Source: Hermetia illucens
Taxonomy: Eukaryota; Arthropoda; Insecta; Diptera; Stratiomyidae
NCBI RefSeq assembly: GCF_905115235.1
Contig: NC_051849.1
Location: 194,001,786 to 194,065,785, forward strand
Direction of reading: 5' to 3'
DNA length: 64,000 bases
Numbering within the stretch: position 1 is the stretch's first letter; the number at the start of each line of letters is the position of its first letter. The notes under the pieces are model-generated. The model saw nothing but the letters and a program-made list of their open reading frames with translations, searched no databases and had not been told where the DNA came from. Shown here in pieces: positions 44,054 to 56,100 of the stretch. Both the position numbers and the translations under genes were made by a program.

Positions 44054-45391
44054 TTACCCTGTTTTACTCGCAGCTTTGGCCAGTTTTCGCATCATTTTAT
44101 TCTCATCGGCGCATTTCGTGGTTATAGCCAGCCGAATCTCTCGAATGGAACCGTTACCAAATTGTGATACCGCAGTGATGATATCTTCAACAATCAATGG
44201 ATCCAATTGTTTTTTCGGTGGCTTTTCTAACCCCTTGAAAGCAGGAGACTCTTTCCCAGTCAACGAATGAGTTGCCAAGATCTCACGGCCGAAAACCGTG
44301 GACAGTAAAAGACGCGTAGCTAATGATGCTGTAGAATTATACAGTTTTAAGTAGACAGAAGTAGGAACCGTAGTACCATTTGGACCAAGGATGGTTACAT
44401 CCATACAAGTATCTTGATTGGTCTCTTCCTTCAAGTTATTAATGGTTTCACTATCTGACTTGCATGGAGAGGGTGTCGTTGCTACTGGAGAGGACGGGGA
44501 TGAAGGCAAATCTTCCTGTTCTAACTTTGGAGAAGATGATGACTCGGCTTCATCCGATAAGACCTCCGTGGAATCGTACCCCTCGTCCTTAACCTCTCGT
44601 TTTATGTTTGGTACAATTTCATTCCGTGAATTAGGCGAAGCGACATCAACAGAAGGCAGGAACTGCGGTGTTGTAATCGAGGAAAGTCCTTTTGTCGATG
44701 CTATCTTCTTTTTCTTTTTGGGAAGCTGCGGCATTAAAGGCGAATTGCCACATGCTTCGCGATGGCTATCGCCAATAACGTTAGCTCCCTTCTTCAAATC
44801 TACAGTTTTTCCTTTTCCTTGTGACTTACTGCCTGATTTTGAAATTGATGATCGTTTTTTGGTCGGTAAATTTGTGTTAGTTTTAACAGAAAATATGACA
44901 ACATCCTGTTTTTCAATTGTTGAGACCTCACTCTTAGCATCTTCCAATGGACGTTTTGTTGCCTTTTGTGACTGGGCTGGAGATATTGGCTTCAAATATG
45001 AAGCTTCACTATCGAGTTTCTTTGTTGACAAATTCAAAGGTTGAGACTGATCTGTCGATGATCTTTCTACACTTCGGAACCATTCACAATCCTAAAAAAA
45101 AATAATGAATATTATTTATATTAAAAAATAAGGATTATTTATATTAAAATAATAAGGAATATTATTTATATTATAATAGACGTTACAAAAAAGATACATT
45201 CTAATAATTCTAAAAAACTACAACAAAATTTGTAAGGGTATCTCCCTACTTACTTGATTCGGATCATTGTTCTCGATGTCAGCTTTTAGCTCCAGTTGTT
45301 CCACGATACCTCCAGCATTGTAGCTCTTGGGAGGTTCAGCAAAACGCTCAAAAAGTATTTTTTTGAAGTGCCTGCCTCTGAAGCTGTCCAT
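44054..45391 (-). CDS. insv: BEN-solo domain protein 2, Insensitive-like
   Basis: Likely sequence-specific nuclear repressor of the Insensitive/ELBA type. Exons 45391-45254 and 45091-44054 join in phase 0 across a 162-base GT-AG intron; 391 aa, close to the length I recall for Drosophila Insensitive. After an N-terminal exon (MDSFRGRHFKKILFERF...), QPLNLSTKK at about 63-71 resembles the CtBP-binding form PxDLS. A basic cluster PKKKKK at 170-175 is a likely nuclear signal. An acidic, proline/serine-rich stretch fills about 195-265. The C-terminal BEN domain (about 278-390) reads ILGPNGTTVPTSVYLKL, VFGREILATHSLTGK, PPKKQLDPLIVEDIITAVSQ and AITTKCADENKMMR, all close to Insensitive. Same strand, exon plan and intron position as BEN gene 1 about 15 kb downstream. 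Ortholog symbol is an inference. Confidence 0.9.
45095..45185. repeat. AT-rich imperfect tandem repeat in BEN gene 2 intron
   Basis: The string GAATATTATTTATATTA and close variants recur three times with spacings of about 25-30 bases. It lies between acceptor and donor of the single intron. Confidence 0.6.
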
Positions 45392-47329
45392 TCTGATAAA
45401 TGCCTTTTATCACTTTCTTTCTGCTGAACTCCTAACTAGCGGATACTCGATGATTTAACTTCCTTCAGAATATCACTCTCTCAACTTTTAGTTATTTTCT
45501 GTTCAGAAAAAGCTACTTAAATGCCTTTGAATATTCTCAGCTCGAATTTTCTCAAGATTGTACTCTTCTTCTGTTCAGAATGCGATTGGAATTTTTTCGA
45601 AGTCCTCCGCCTTTTTATGCTGAAAATTTTACTTTTTGGTGACAAATACGTACACACCTTCCCTAAACGTATAAATAAAAATTCAGGTAGATACTTCATA
45701 TTTTAACATTCAATCTAATTAGGGTGTAAATTCTTAAAAATTTGACGACAAATGGTTTCGTTCGATGTCCACAAACTGTCGTACCCCTCTGATCCCCAAC
45801 TTTATTCAAAAATAAAAGTTACCTGTATCCTGGAACCTTAGTATCCCAAGCTAAAATTTGAATGGAAAGATGCAGTTATTTTTACATAAAATGGTAATTA
45901 AAGAATATTTAGAGAGTCCAGTACAGGTAGAATTTGTGGATGTTTTCTCCAGGACTTCAAGAAAACAAAGAACAAATTTTGCCAGTTGGCTTTTGGTTCA
46001 AACTAGATTTGCCTAAATACCATGATAGTACTTTTCACTCATGTCATGCATTAAAAACAGGTTTCCTACTAACTTACAAACTCGGGCCAAAAAAATATAG
46101 GCCATCCTCGATCACCGGTAAAATTACCTTAGTTAATTTTAAAAATAGTGGTCCACAAAGGTAATTATTTAGAATTTTGATTCTTCGATACTCTTGTACT
46201 AATTTAATCCTTATGGAAAGCACTTTGACTTTGAGTGATTAAGATTTTGTAATACCAGAGTATCGCTTTTCTATTCGGTACAGATCGGTAGATCACATTA
46301 TAGATTTTACTCCTATTTTATTAATTTGATTCTCAATTCAGGCAATATTTTAATATTTCAACACTTACCTCAGCAATACGCATTCACGGCTGCGTAATCG
46401 ACCCAAGTGCACTGCAACAACTGCGATTACTCTTGACATTCATACCTAGGAAACGGTCATTTAGACGAACCTAGCAGTAGTTTCTGAACTCTATGGCCTT
46501 TAACTGTATGAAAATCATTTATTTTTTTATATACCAATAATTTATGTATATTATTTCATTTAATTGAGATAAAAAATACCCAAAAAGTTGGTAAATCGTC
46601 CTTGATATCCGCGGGAGCGACTACTCGTTCCTCCACTGCAGGATTTCCCACTTATTATCTTTGAAAAAATGATCATGTTGTACACATAACCAAAGGATAA
46701 TTGAAAGAGATTGTCGTTTTTATATAAGTAATTTTATATGCACATGATTTCATATGAAAGTAACTCGAATTTCAATTTTGTGGTAGTTTTAAGTCATCGA
46801 GAGTACACTATTGCGAGAGTCAAGTATCATTTATAACAATTGTTCGAAAAGTTAAAAAGAATTATGTACAAAAATGTTGCTACTTCATTTATTATCCAAA
46901 TCTGTATACTTCTATATAACCACGATAACTTATTTTACAATTAATTGAAGAAATGAGAAAAAAATAAAATGTTTATCCACGCGGTATTCCTAAGTTATCT
47001 TCCATCATATCTAGTGACGCTTGGTAATCTCTCGAAAGCTTGTTTTATTTTCCATGCTCACGATATATAGATGATGTCCTCAGGTGACCCAGCATAAAAA
47101 ACTAACCCCTTATTTCATTACCATTTATTGTATCAGCAACAATAGGGATGGATAAATGATCCTTTCACGGAAGGAAATTTCACACCGGATTTTTAAGAAT
47201 TTGTGGAAAACACAATCTTATTAAAATCGCTTCCCTGTTTTTTGTTTTTAAAATCATTTTTATTTTCAAGAAATAGGTAACAATAACAATGCAAAAATGA
47301 GCAAAAAAACAATCTTTTAAACTAACGAA
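45392..47329. other. Long AT-rich intergenic region upstream of BEN gene 2
   Basis: About 1.9 kb without recognised genes or transposon motifs. The BEN gene 2 promoter is expected at its left end. A 76-codon frame at 45934-46164 lacks family resemblance and is not called. Confidence 0.45.
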
Positions 47330-48400
47330 AATAACTTAAATCTAATAGCCACTGTGGGCTCCCAACATTTTTTGATAACGGTTTACCGGCCGAGCAGAGG
47401 ACAGTAAGAAACAAAAATCGAATTTTACAATAAGTTGTCGGGAAATAGTAAAAAACCCGACGAAATTCGGGGTCGGCTCGCCATGATCGATATCGCTCTA
47501 TTAAATTCCTCATCTGGAATAGCAATAGCGAGGTTTTTAAATCCCCATCCAGCGTATCAAGCCGCCGTTGCCAGCCTTTTGGTCGCTTACCATCGACTTT
47601 AATGTTCAGACCAATCCTGGCAAGTGAATTCTCGTTGGCACGCATTACGTGACCATACCATCGAAGACGCCTCTCTCGCAGTTGTTCCACGATCGGTGCA
47701 ACCCCATATCGATCACGGATAACCTCATTTCGGATGTAATCAAAACGTGTCACGTCACTAGTCCAACCCAATATATTCATCTCCATTACCGCAAGACGCC
47801 GTTCATTGTTTTTTATAGTCGGCCAACACTCAGAACCATAGCGAACGACAGGACAGACGCCATTGTGGTAAACTTTAGATTTGAGACGTCCGTTGATACG
47901 CCAATCACAAAGCACGTCAATCAAACGCCAGTTGTGGAACGCCACTTCATCCAGGTTGCGTTAATGCGTGAAGCAATTTCATAACGCAGTTCTCCATTGG
48001 TTGATAGCGTTGACCCGATATATTTAAATCGTTCAATTCTAGGCAGGACAGTGATTGTGCCTGTTTCATGGGGATCGGTCGTCAAAAAAACTCTGTTTTA
48101 TTCAGATTTAAACTCTCAATTTGCTGTGTTGCTTGAGGCGGTCATTCCATTTTTGAACAAGTCGCTCTTGATCAGCTTTGCTATTAGACACTGCGAAAAC
48201 ATCATCTGCATTAAGCAGTGTATAGGGCGCGGGACATTGAATGTCCCGTGTGACAGTGTCCATAACGAGAACAAAGAAGTGTGGTGAAAGGTCGCTTCCT
48301 TGCTGAACTCGGACGGAGACATGAACTGATTTTAACACACCCGCCACACTTCGAATTTTAATTTTCGGATCGTGGTTGAGCAATTGAACCTAGCACACAA
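47330..48400 (-). mobile_element. RTE-like LINE (family 2), reverse-transcriptase 3' part
   Basis: The minus strand encodes the palm (KIKIRSVAGVLKSVHVSVRV, SPHFFVLVMDTVTRDIQ, LLNADDVFAVSN with catalytic ADD), then after a frame change the thumb and C-terminus (207 codons, 47945-47322): CPVVRYGSECWPTIKNNERR, LRERRLRWYGHVMRANENSL and YRSWRADPEF. This is the same family as 1085-1600. The endonuclease is missing or replaced by the sequence at 48440-48870. Decayed. Confidence 0.85.
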
Positions 48401-48439
48401 GTCCTTCGGACACTAGGCGTTACCGCAGAGTATACTTTA

Positions 48440-48870
48440 GTCGCGCTGACAGTTACGTCCTGGTGCTCTAACGTGAGTACCTGTCATGCTGACTTAATCC
48501 CACGGTTTCCTTAAGATACGGATAGATTTTGTGACCACAATCAAAGCCCCGCTGAGACCAGCACAACGGTACCAGTCTATACTGAGTGCGATGGATGCAA
48601 GACCTAGCCATCTGTCGAACTTTGGAGTACGGCCCTTCGAAACGAAACCCAGGTAACCACAACCCCCATGAAACTCCCGCTATAACCAAGCTGAACGCAC
48701 ATGAGGCAGGAATTCTCTTGAGACATGTAAATCCCGGTTCCGATCGTACCAGTATACCCTTGGTAAGGTTTCCTGATCTAATGTCCCTTCAGATGAGTCT
48801 TCGTGTAGACTCGGGTCAGATCGCCCTGATTAGGCCTTTGGAGCATTCACCTACTGTATCACGATGAACA
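48440..48870 (-). repeat. Dispersed repeat, possibly family 2 LINE 5' UTR
   Basis: Reverse complement resembles 1-185 (GCGGGGCTTTGATTGTGGTC core). It is located just 5' of the family 2 RT relic on the same strand. No coding capacity. Confidence 0.35.
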
Positions 48871-49822
48871 AACCATATTGAGTAGAGCGTTTCCGTGTCC
48901 CGTTGTTTGGCCGACAGTGTTTCCCTCACCGCCACCTCAGAGCACCAATCAGGTGGTATGGCTCCAAATGTCGGGAGTACATGTGGAAGTGGAGAACGAA
49001 AAAAATTTTTCTTTTGAAATCTGCTCGAATTATTCTCGCCATTTATCCGTCGCGGCTCGACGGTTGGTAAACAAAGTATCGTTCTTTTCATTAAAGCAAC
49101 AGAAGTGTTCGATATCCTGTGTGCGTTGGTTTTGACTTTTGACTAACCAATACAGATCTTCTGTAGCCATCCCAAGTGTCCAGCTTATCGTAAAGATGTT
49201 TGTAATGGACTGCTCGGGTAACAGCGATAGCGTGTCTTTTCATGGTCCCTCATTTGAATATGATCATTCCAAAGCCAAGTATCTCGGTTGATGAACCCTT
49301 TATCAGGCTTGGTGATGATTGCATAGGCTGCTTAGTGAATCTTGGTTCCACGATTCATCCATATTCGTAATGGCTGATAAACGCGTAAGTGAAATCATTT
49401 TTCCGATTTTTCTCACGAAATCGCCACCATTTAATACGCAGAAATATTCAAAGAAAGCTTCGCTTTTTTCCTGGCTACCTTTGGAGACGAGCCCGCCTCC
49501 CCAGCCATTCGCTGCTCCATAAGCTTTCTTTATATTAATTTGTAGAAACGTCCGTTCTCTACAAATGTCACCCTACTACTATCAATTCGCTCTCTGTCTG
49601 TCTTTTGTTCTGGATGAAGGTAGAAATCTTAGAAAAATATTCCCGCGCCATTTCGCAGCATTGTGTGCCATTAAAGTTAATTTTATTAAAATCGGTTTAC
49701 TGTTTAAGGAGCTAGGAATCTTCAAAAGTCTCTGGCTTGGACACGCCACTAAAACCACATCCAACCATCCCCCTGGTCCATGTAAGCACTATTTCGTATA
49801 CATCACGGGGGGAGTTAGCTCT
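48871..49822. other. Unassigned spacer
   Basis: Several short frames, none with recognisable motifs. Probably decayed repeat sequence judged by its position between LINE fragments. Confidence 0.35.
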
Positions 49823-50206
49823 CTAGTTAGGTATCCTTCCTTCTATCCGTGCTTTCTTAACATCTTCCGCTTTTCGCACTTTATCCTGAATTACTATGAT
49901 CATGGAGTTGACCACATCACAATCCTTCTGGCAAGCGGCCATTCTCCAAACAACATTTTCCAATGTTAGCACTTCCCCTAGAGTTTCCCTTTCGCACCTC
50001 TTTTCTTCTACGAACCGCGAGCATTGGAAGAATACTTGCGCTGGGCCCTCTGGGTCCCCATCGCAGTTTGGACAATCGTGTGAGGTAGCCAATTTAAACT
50101 TATACAGATATTGACGATATTCTCCATGGCCGGCGAGAAACTGAGTGAGCTTATCATTGATCTCAATATGTTTTTTCTCCAACCACCCCCTGATAAAATG
50201 GATCAA
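49823..50206 (-). mobile_element. R1-like LINE C-terminal fragment
   Basis: A 127-codon frame reads LTQFLAGHGEYRQYLYKFKL, CPNCDGDPEGPAQVFFQCSR and further VEEKRCERETLGEVL. This is the C-terminal LT..L.GHG.F..YL..FKLA and CPNC...EHVFF.C.R motif of R1-clade proteins, also seen at about 30340-30480. The rest of the element is absent. Confidence 0.8.
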
Positions 50207-50460
50207 CCTGTAAGTCCAACGACCCTTTCATGACTGGTCCAATTGCTGTTGCTATTTGCTTATGCATCTCTCCTTTTTGGTCTTTTTTGCATGTCGTAAA
50301 AGAGAGATGAACCTGATATTATATACGTTCATCATTTCGTCTTCATCGGCATCAACACTGACAGAATGATTACGTCCTTCAAGGTCACTTATCCTCACGA
50401 ATTTGGCGTCCTCGGCAACCTTTCTTTCTGGCCTGAAGGTGTATTCATGAAGCCTTACAA

Positions 50461-51570
50461 GTGCACCAATTCCCGGGTAAATTTCAGAACAACCCGCCTG
50501 CCTTGCCGAGCAATGTAATTGGATCCGTGTTGACTGTCCGTCTGTTTTATCAGAACGTTAGGGGCTTAACAACCAAGCTAGAGGCCTTTAATTTATCTAC
50601 GTTTGCTCAGCAACACGATGCCATCTGTATCTCCGAAAGCTGGTTGGACGAACCCTATTAAAATCCAAGCTCCCTGAAAGGTACTCCACTTTTCGCTGTG
50701 ACAGAGAACACCGGCGGTGGGGTCCTAATTGCAATAAAAGATACACTCTCCACCGAACTCGTCTCCTCCTCCACTGACTGTATTGCTGGTCGTGTCTCTC
50801 GGCCAACTCGCTCCCGTTTTATATATATATTGTATATACGTCCCCTGTACTTGCCCTTCTAACCTGTATGCAAAATGTTCGTCAGTTTGTCGGAACTCCT
50901 TACTATCAGATTTCCTACCCACTCTTTCTTCCTTTGCGAAGATTTTAAATTCACCATGCCCTGGCCTAATCATCCTAGCCTTCCAATTCGTTTCAACAAC
51001 CTCTTCCATTCTTGCCTTCTTCTTTCTTCCTCTATTAAACACTTGCTCTGCCCTGAATTTCAATATCACCACAAACTCCTTGGGCCATACTCGATCTCTT
51101 TCTTTCAAACTTCCCCGAGCGCCACCTCTCTTTATTTCCTTGCACATCTCCGTGTGTCAAAACAGACGCTCACCACCCCCACTTGAGTTTGAAGCGGAGC
51201 TCCCTGGTTCAAACTCCAAAACTGCACGTAAATCTAAAGTTCAAATTCCGCAAAGCCAACTTTAACGGTCCCAACTCAGTTTTAGCGTCTATCAACTGGG
51301 TTCAGATATTAAACAAGTCAACGTGTGATCAAGCTCTTAGCCCCTTTTACAATATCCTGTCTGATCTCCTCTCCTGTTATATCCCTTGCTTGCCTGCGTT
51401 CGTATCCAACTTGGTTCACAATGGAGATCCTTCATATTATTCGTACTGCGGAAGAAGTTTCGGACTTCTAAGAATGGCGGCGACCTTGCTCATTTTAAGG
51501 CGCTCCACTGTGAAATCGAGCTCATAAAAGGTATTTGTAGAGCATCAAAGTCATCCAATCCCTCGATACC
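50461..51570 (+). mobile_element. Jockey/CR1-like LINE, ORF2 N-terminal fragment
   Basis: APE-endonuclease start VRLFYQNVRGLTTKLEAFNL, AICISESWLDEPY, then TENTGGGVLIAIKD. After several frame breaks the post-endonuclease linker appears at 51183-51527 with KFRKANFNGPNSVLASINWV and ALSPFYNILSDLL. In Jockey and CR1 type elements this linker precedes the reverse transcriptase, which is missing here. Strand plus, dead. Confidence 0.78.
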
Positions 51571-51689
51571 TTGAAACTCTTTTGATCCCACACTCGTTAT
51601 TCTCATAGTCCCACCCAATCTTCTATTAGTTTTGCTGACTCCACTGCCAACACCCCACAACAATCCTGCGAACTTCTCTGCACCTACTT

Positions 51690-52760
51690 TTCTTCCTCGA
51701 CCATTACACCCTCTACGCAACTTCTAACTACAGACTGCTCCGAATCTCTAAAAGAACCGTTCTGATGGCAGTCCAATATGCATCGATATTTTTTAGGAGG
51801 ACTGCTCAGTATATTTGCTGTCCAATCAGCAAGATAACTCCCATTGCCGAGCGATAGTTGGGTCATATAAGCGGTCCATTTGGAATTTGGGAGATCGCAG
51901 CCCTCCAACCTGTGAGGAATGGTGGATGCATCACGTAAGCGAACGTAAGCGATCATCAGACTGTGATCCTTTTCGAGGCCGATGTCAGCGCCTCTCTCGT
52001 TATCTACATCCAGGAGACAACTCCTAAATCGCTGATCGCGAAATGGTCGATCTGATTGTTCGTAAGCTGTTGGTCGGTTGGCAGGCTCTGTGTTCGAACA
52101 ATGTGCCACCAATTTCGAGGCGGTGGAACTTGCAGAAATCTACGAACCTCCTACCATTACCGTTGCGATTGCCAAGACCGTGTTCGCCCATCACATGCCG
52201 GATCAAGGTGTTGTCAGATCCCACCTTGGTATTCAGATCACCCATCACGATCACAATGTCACCCTTAAGGTGCCTCCCCTGAACTGTGTTTTATTGCTCT
52301 TAGAAAGCGTCCTTCTTCACTATATCTCCATTGGTGGGTGCTTAATCTGGACCGGAAACTTCCTAGGTCAAGATAGTTGCCAGAAACAACCCGGTACTGA
52401 ATTGACGTCTGCTAGCAGTTAGCTTTCCAGAGCACAAAAGGACATTGCTGCAATAGGAAGAGGAGTACTGTCCAGAGTCCCATCGTCTTACTTCGCTTAG
52501 GCCCAGAATGTCCACCTTATATCGTTGGAATTCCCGCTTAAATTGGAGAACGCGAGCATTTTGAAGACCGTCGCTACCGTTATTGAGGAGCGTGCCCACA
52601 TTCTAGAAAACAATGATAGTCCGTGTGCGATGGCCAAACGTCGTTGCGTGGGTCCCTATCCGAGGCATTATCGATGTTTCGGTAGCAATAAAGTTTCAAA
52701 ATTGGCAGGTTTCTAGCCCAAAAGTGTTTATCCTTTTCAGTTGCCTCTTACAAAGAGGAG
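51690..52760 (-). mobile_element. RTE-like LINE (family 2), 5' endonuclease part
   Basis: The minus strand, 5' to 3', has endonuclease start (GSDGLQNARVLQFKREFQ, VDILGLSEVRRWDSGQ; 52599-52420), then MGDLNTKVGSDNTL, GEHGLGNRNGNGRRFVDFCK and RLEIGGTLFEHRACQ (52254-52030), and after a frame change RFRSCLLDVDNERGADIGLE and HSLMIAYVRLR (52030-51920). This is the best of three endonuclease copies of this family. A 5' stretch to about 52760 is shared in part with 520-660. The RT is missing. Confidence 0.82.
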
Positions 52761-53035
52761 GAAAGACTTTGAGTGTATTTTTAAGACACAACACACAGAC
52801 TTGTTCTGAAAAAATAGTGAGAGATAGGGGCCCTAGCAAACAATGCACCAAATCGAAGTCGACAACCAACTACCTTGATTATTTGGTTCTCCGTGGCTCA
52901 TCTAAACCACTCTAATATCTTCTGTAATATAGGCGACCGACGGACTAGTCAGATGATTTTTTTGGTCATTTTATTTTTTTAATGGTGAGACTAATCTTTA
53001 TTTAGTTTCCTGTTAATAAGTGTGATGTGTTATTG

Positions 53036-53104
53036 TTACGGCGCTCAAATTAAGAGCGCCAAGTTATAATCGTTACGGCGCTCAAATTAAGGGCGCAAAG
53101 TTAT
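53036..53104. repeat. Twofold tandem repeat with palindromic core
   Basis: A unit of about 37 bases, starting GTTACGGCGCTCAAATTAAG, occurs twice. In the first unit GGCGCTC and GAGCGCC form a perfect 7 bp stem around AAATTAA; the second unit is slightly diverged. It lies directly before the gag-like start of the Bel-Pao fossil, perhaps in its leader. Confidence 0.8.
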
Positions 53105-53108
53105 ATTA

Positions 53109-56100
53109 TTGCCGCGGAGCTCGGCATTATTGCCATCTTCAAATTTAGCCAGAATGGAGATTCAGGCAATTATTGATGCCCAGCAGGAAAGGGTCACAAA
53201 ACTTGAAAGTGTGAGGGAGTCCCTAGTCAAACTCCGGCGCGAAAAATGGACATGGGAGCGTTTTGCTGCGGCATGGGAAGAAGTGCAACAGCTTTATTGG
53301 GATTTCCTCGCCGGCCACAGTCACCTTCTTCGTCAAAATGCTTCTAAGGACATTTTTTATTTTCGAGAAAATAAATTATCCGTAATGATCGGTATTTACA
53401 ATGCGACTAAGGCGCTGATTGGGCGTGTTTATTGCGATCTCATTCCCGAAAGCTCTCCCGTCGATGTAGAAATCACAGGTGGAAGGGCAACATCAAGTCC
53501 GCGCCCCGGACCTTCAGCCTAGCTTAATGATGCTCGAGGGGAGTCGGAGGACGCGACAAAACAACCGGAAAACTTGTTCTTTAGAGAATGGTTCCCCAGG
53601 GTTCGCGATGAATTGAACATGTCTGTTAGTGACATACCGTTGCCGACAAGAGGCTTCGGGCTAAGAAGCTCCGAGACCGAAGGCATTCCTTATTGGAATC
53701 GCGGCCATAGACCTCGTCCTTGTCCACCAGTCCCTGATATTCCTTCGTTTGATGGGGACCTTCGTCACTTTGTACCATTCCCAAGTTCGAAGTGGAAAGC
53801 GTGGTATTCTTAGCCGAATTATTAAGGGATGTCAAAAAAAGCTTAGGGGGAATTCCACTAAAGTGCTCAGCCTACACTGAATCTGAGGTAGCCCTCGCTT
53901 GGATCCAGAGTCAGAAGGAAATTGAAAATAAGGCTGTGAAGCGTAGAGTCGCATCAATTCGAAACGTTCTCGCTCCTTCCGAAATTCATCATGTACAGTC
54001 AAAGTTGAACCCGGCTGATTGCGCATCAAGAGGAATGCTCCCCCGGAAATTTGTCAGCCATGGGCTATGGTTTGAGGGTCCTCCTTTTTGCAATGGGATC
54101 TACCCGTCACTCCCTTTGTGATAAAAAATTCAACAATAAGTTGCGTCACCTTAGATCATGGGGAGTCAGTGGGCTTTACCGATTTTAGTTCCCGGCTCTC
54201 GTCGTTGACTAGATTGATCAACACCGTTGCGTGGTGCCTGAGGTGGAGAAACAGGAAGTCAGGCTTCCTTTCGACCATGAAGTTAACGCAAGCAGAAGTC
54301 GCGGCTACTAAATGGCAGCAAATGGAACTATTTGGAAAGCAAATTGCGAGGTTGGCGCACGGGCTACCCGTGGAAAAATATCATTGGCTAAGTACGCTCA
54401 ACCCCTTCTTGGAGGAAGGAAGTGGTCTTCTCAGGGTGGGAAAACGATTGAGCAACGCTCCATTACCATTTGAGCAGCGGCACCCCATCATTTTAGGAAT
54501 GTCATTTAGTGGCGGCAGGGGGATTTGTATCGTGATTTGACGTCGGATACCAGTCGACTCAGCTGTGAATGAGTACCTGAGTCAAATCAGGGTAATAATC
54601 TCGGGCGAGCGTAATGCTGACCACATTGCCTCCTACAGTGTACTGTATGTACCGTTACGGTCTTGAATGAAGTGCTCTAACACACTTCAAGGCCCTGATC
54701 CAATATGGATTGTTGTGCCAACGATTATTATTATTATTTAGTGTATTTCCTCATTAGACAGGTTCATGAGGGCAATGATCATTGTGGGATTGGAGTCACC
54801 ATGACTATAATTCGAGAAATCTATTATACACCTGCCCTACAACAAAGAGTTAAGAAATGGATAGGGTCGTGTACCAAATGCATTCGTATGAAAGGTCTAA
54901 CAGTTACCCCCAGGATGGCAGATCTCCCAGTAGAACGGACAGCAGCTGAATTTGTGTTCGAAAACGTTGGGACTGATCTCTGTGGCCCATTTCAAATCAA
55001 AAGTGGCCCGTTGCGAAATTCAAAAACAATCAAAGTATACATGGTTGTGTTTGTGTGCAACCAAGGCTCTCCATCTTGAGATTTGTTCCGACCTTAGCAC
55101 CAATGCCTACCTTGCCTCCTTCCGTAGATTTGTGAGTCGAAGGGGGCAGCCAAGGTCGGTTCTGTCAGATAATGGCACGAACTTGGTCGGCGCAGCTAAA
55201 GTATTGAAAGATGCTTGGCAGTAGGTGTCTGCCGAAGTCGGGAAAAGTTTAGCACAAAAGCGGATAGTTTGGCACCACAATCCGCCAAGGACAAGCCATT
55301 TCTGAGGGCTGTTTGAAGCTGCAGTGGGAAGTTTCAAGCGTTTTGTGAGAAGGATGCCAGCGGTGGTTAATCTGTCCTATGAGGATTTCCATACCGCTGT
55401 ATGTACTTGGGAAGCCATCCTTAACAGTAGACCGTTATACCCGTTGTCAGATAATAGTCATGATTTGCAGGTGCTGACACCTGCACATTTTTTAATCCAG
55501 CGGGGTTTATTAAATCCTCCGATGGGAGAGGTCTCAGGGAAGATCTTCCTGCAACAAGGCGGTGGTTGCAGGTTCAGGAATTACAGCATCAGTTTTGGGC
55601 AAAATTTGAGCAAGATTACTTGGGCCATTTACAGAAACGATGCAGATGGAAAAATCCAGGGCGCCAGCTAGATCAGGGGGATTTGGTTCTAATAAAGGAA
55701 AAGGATCATAGTCCCTTGAATTGGAAGGCGGCACGGGTCGTTGAGACGTTTCCGGATCCCAACGGCGTGGTGAGGCAAGTGAGATTAAAAACAACTGAAC
55801 GGGATAACGTAAACCGTGCAGTGCATCTGCTTGTCCCATTACTACCGGAGGGTGGTAAGCTGCAACCGGATTTATCGGCAGACGGCAGGCCTAATCCGGG
55901 GGGCGAAGCAATAATCGACGGTCCTGCATCTAGAGCCCGCGGAGCCGTAAAGTTTAAAGGTGGATTTCTGACTCGAGCTGCCTTGGTTTTATGTTTGTTC
56001 TTTCTGCCCGGCAGTTTGACCTCCTCATCGGTAGAGCCGGTGTTAGAGTCAAGGAGTATTCATTTAGGCGATGTTCAAGTTAAGGTGTTCGAGCTAAAGT

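Noticed and set aside
45934-46164. 76-codon frame in the BEN gene 2 upstream region
   Set aside because: No family motif, no splice partner and no repeat; typical of chance frames in AT-rich DNA.
53036-53104. The tandem repeat as a 5' LTR edge
   Set aside because: No matching copy was found after the envelope-like segment, so paired LTRs cannot be claimed.
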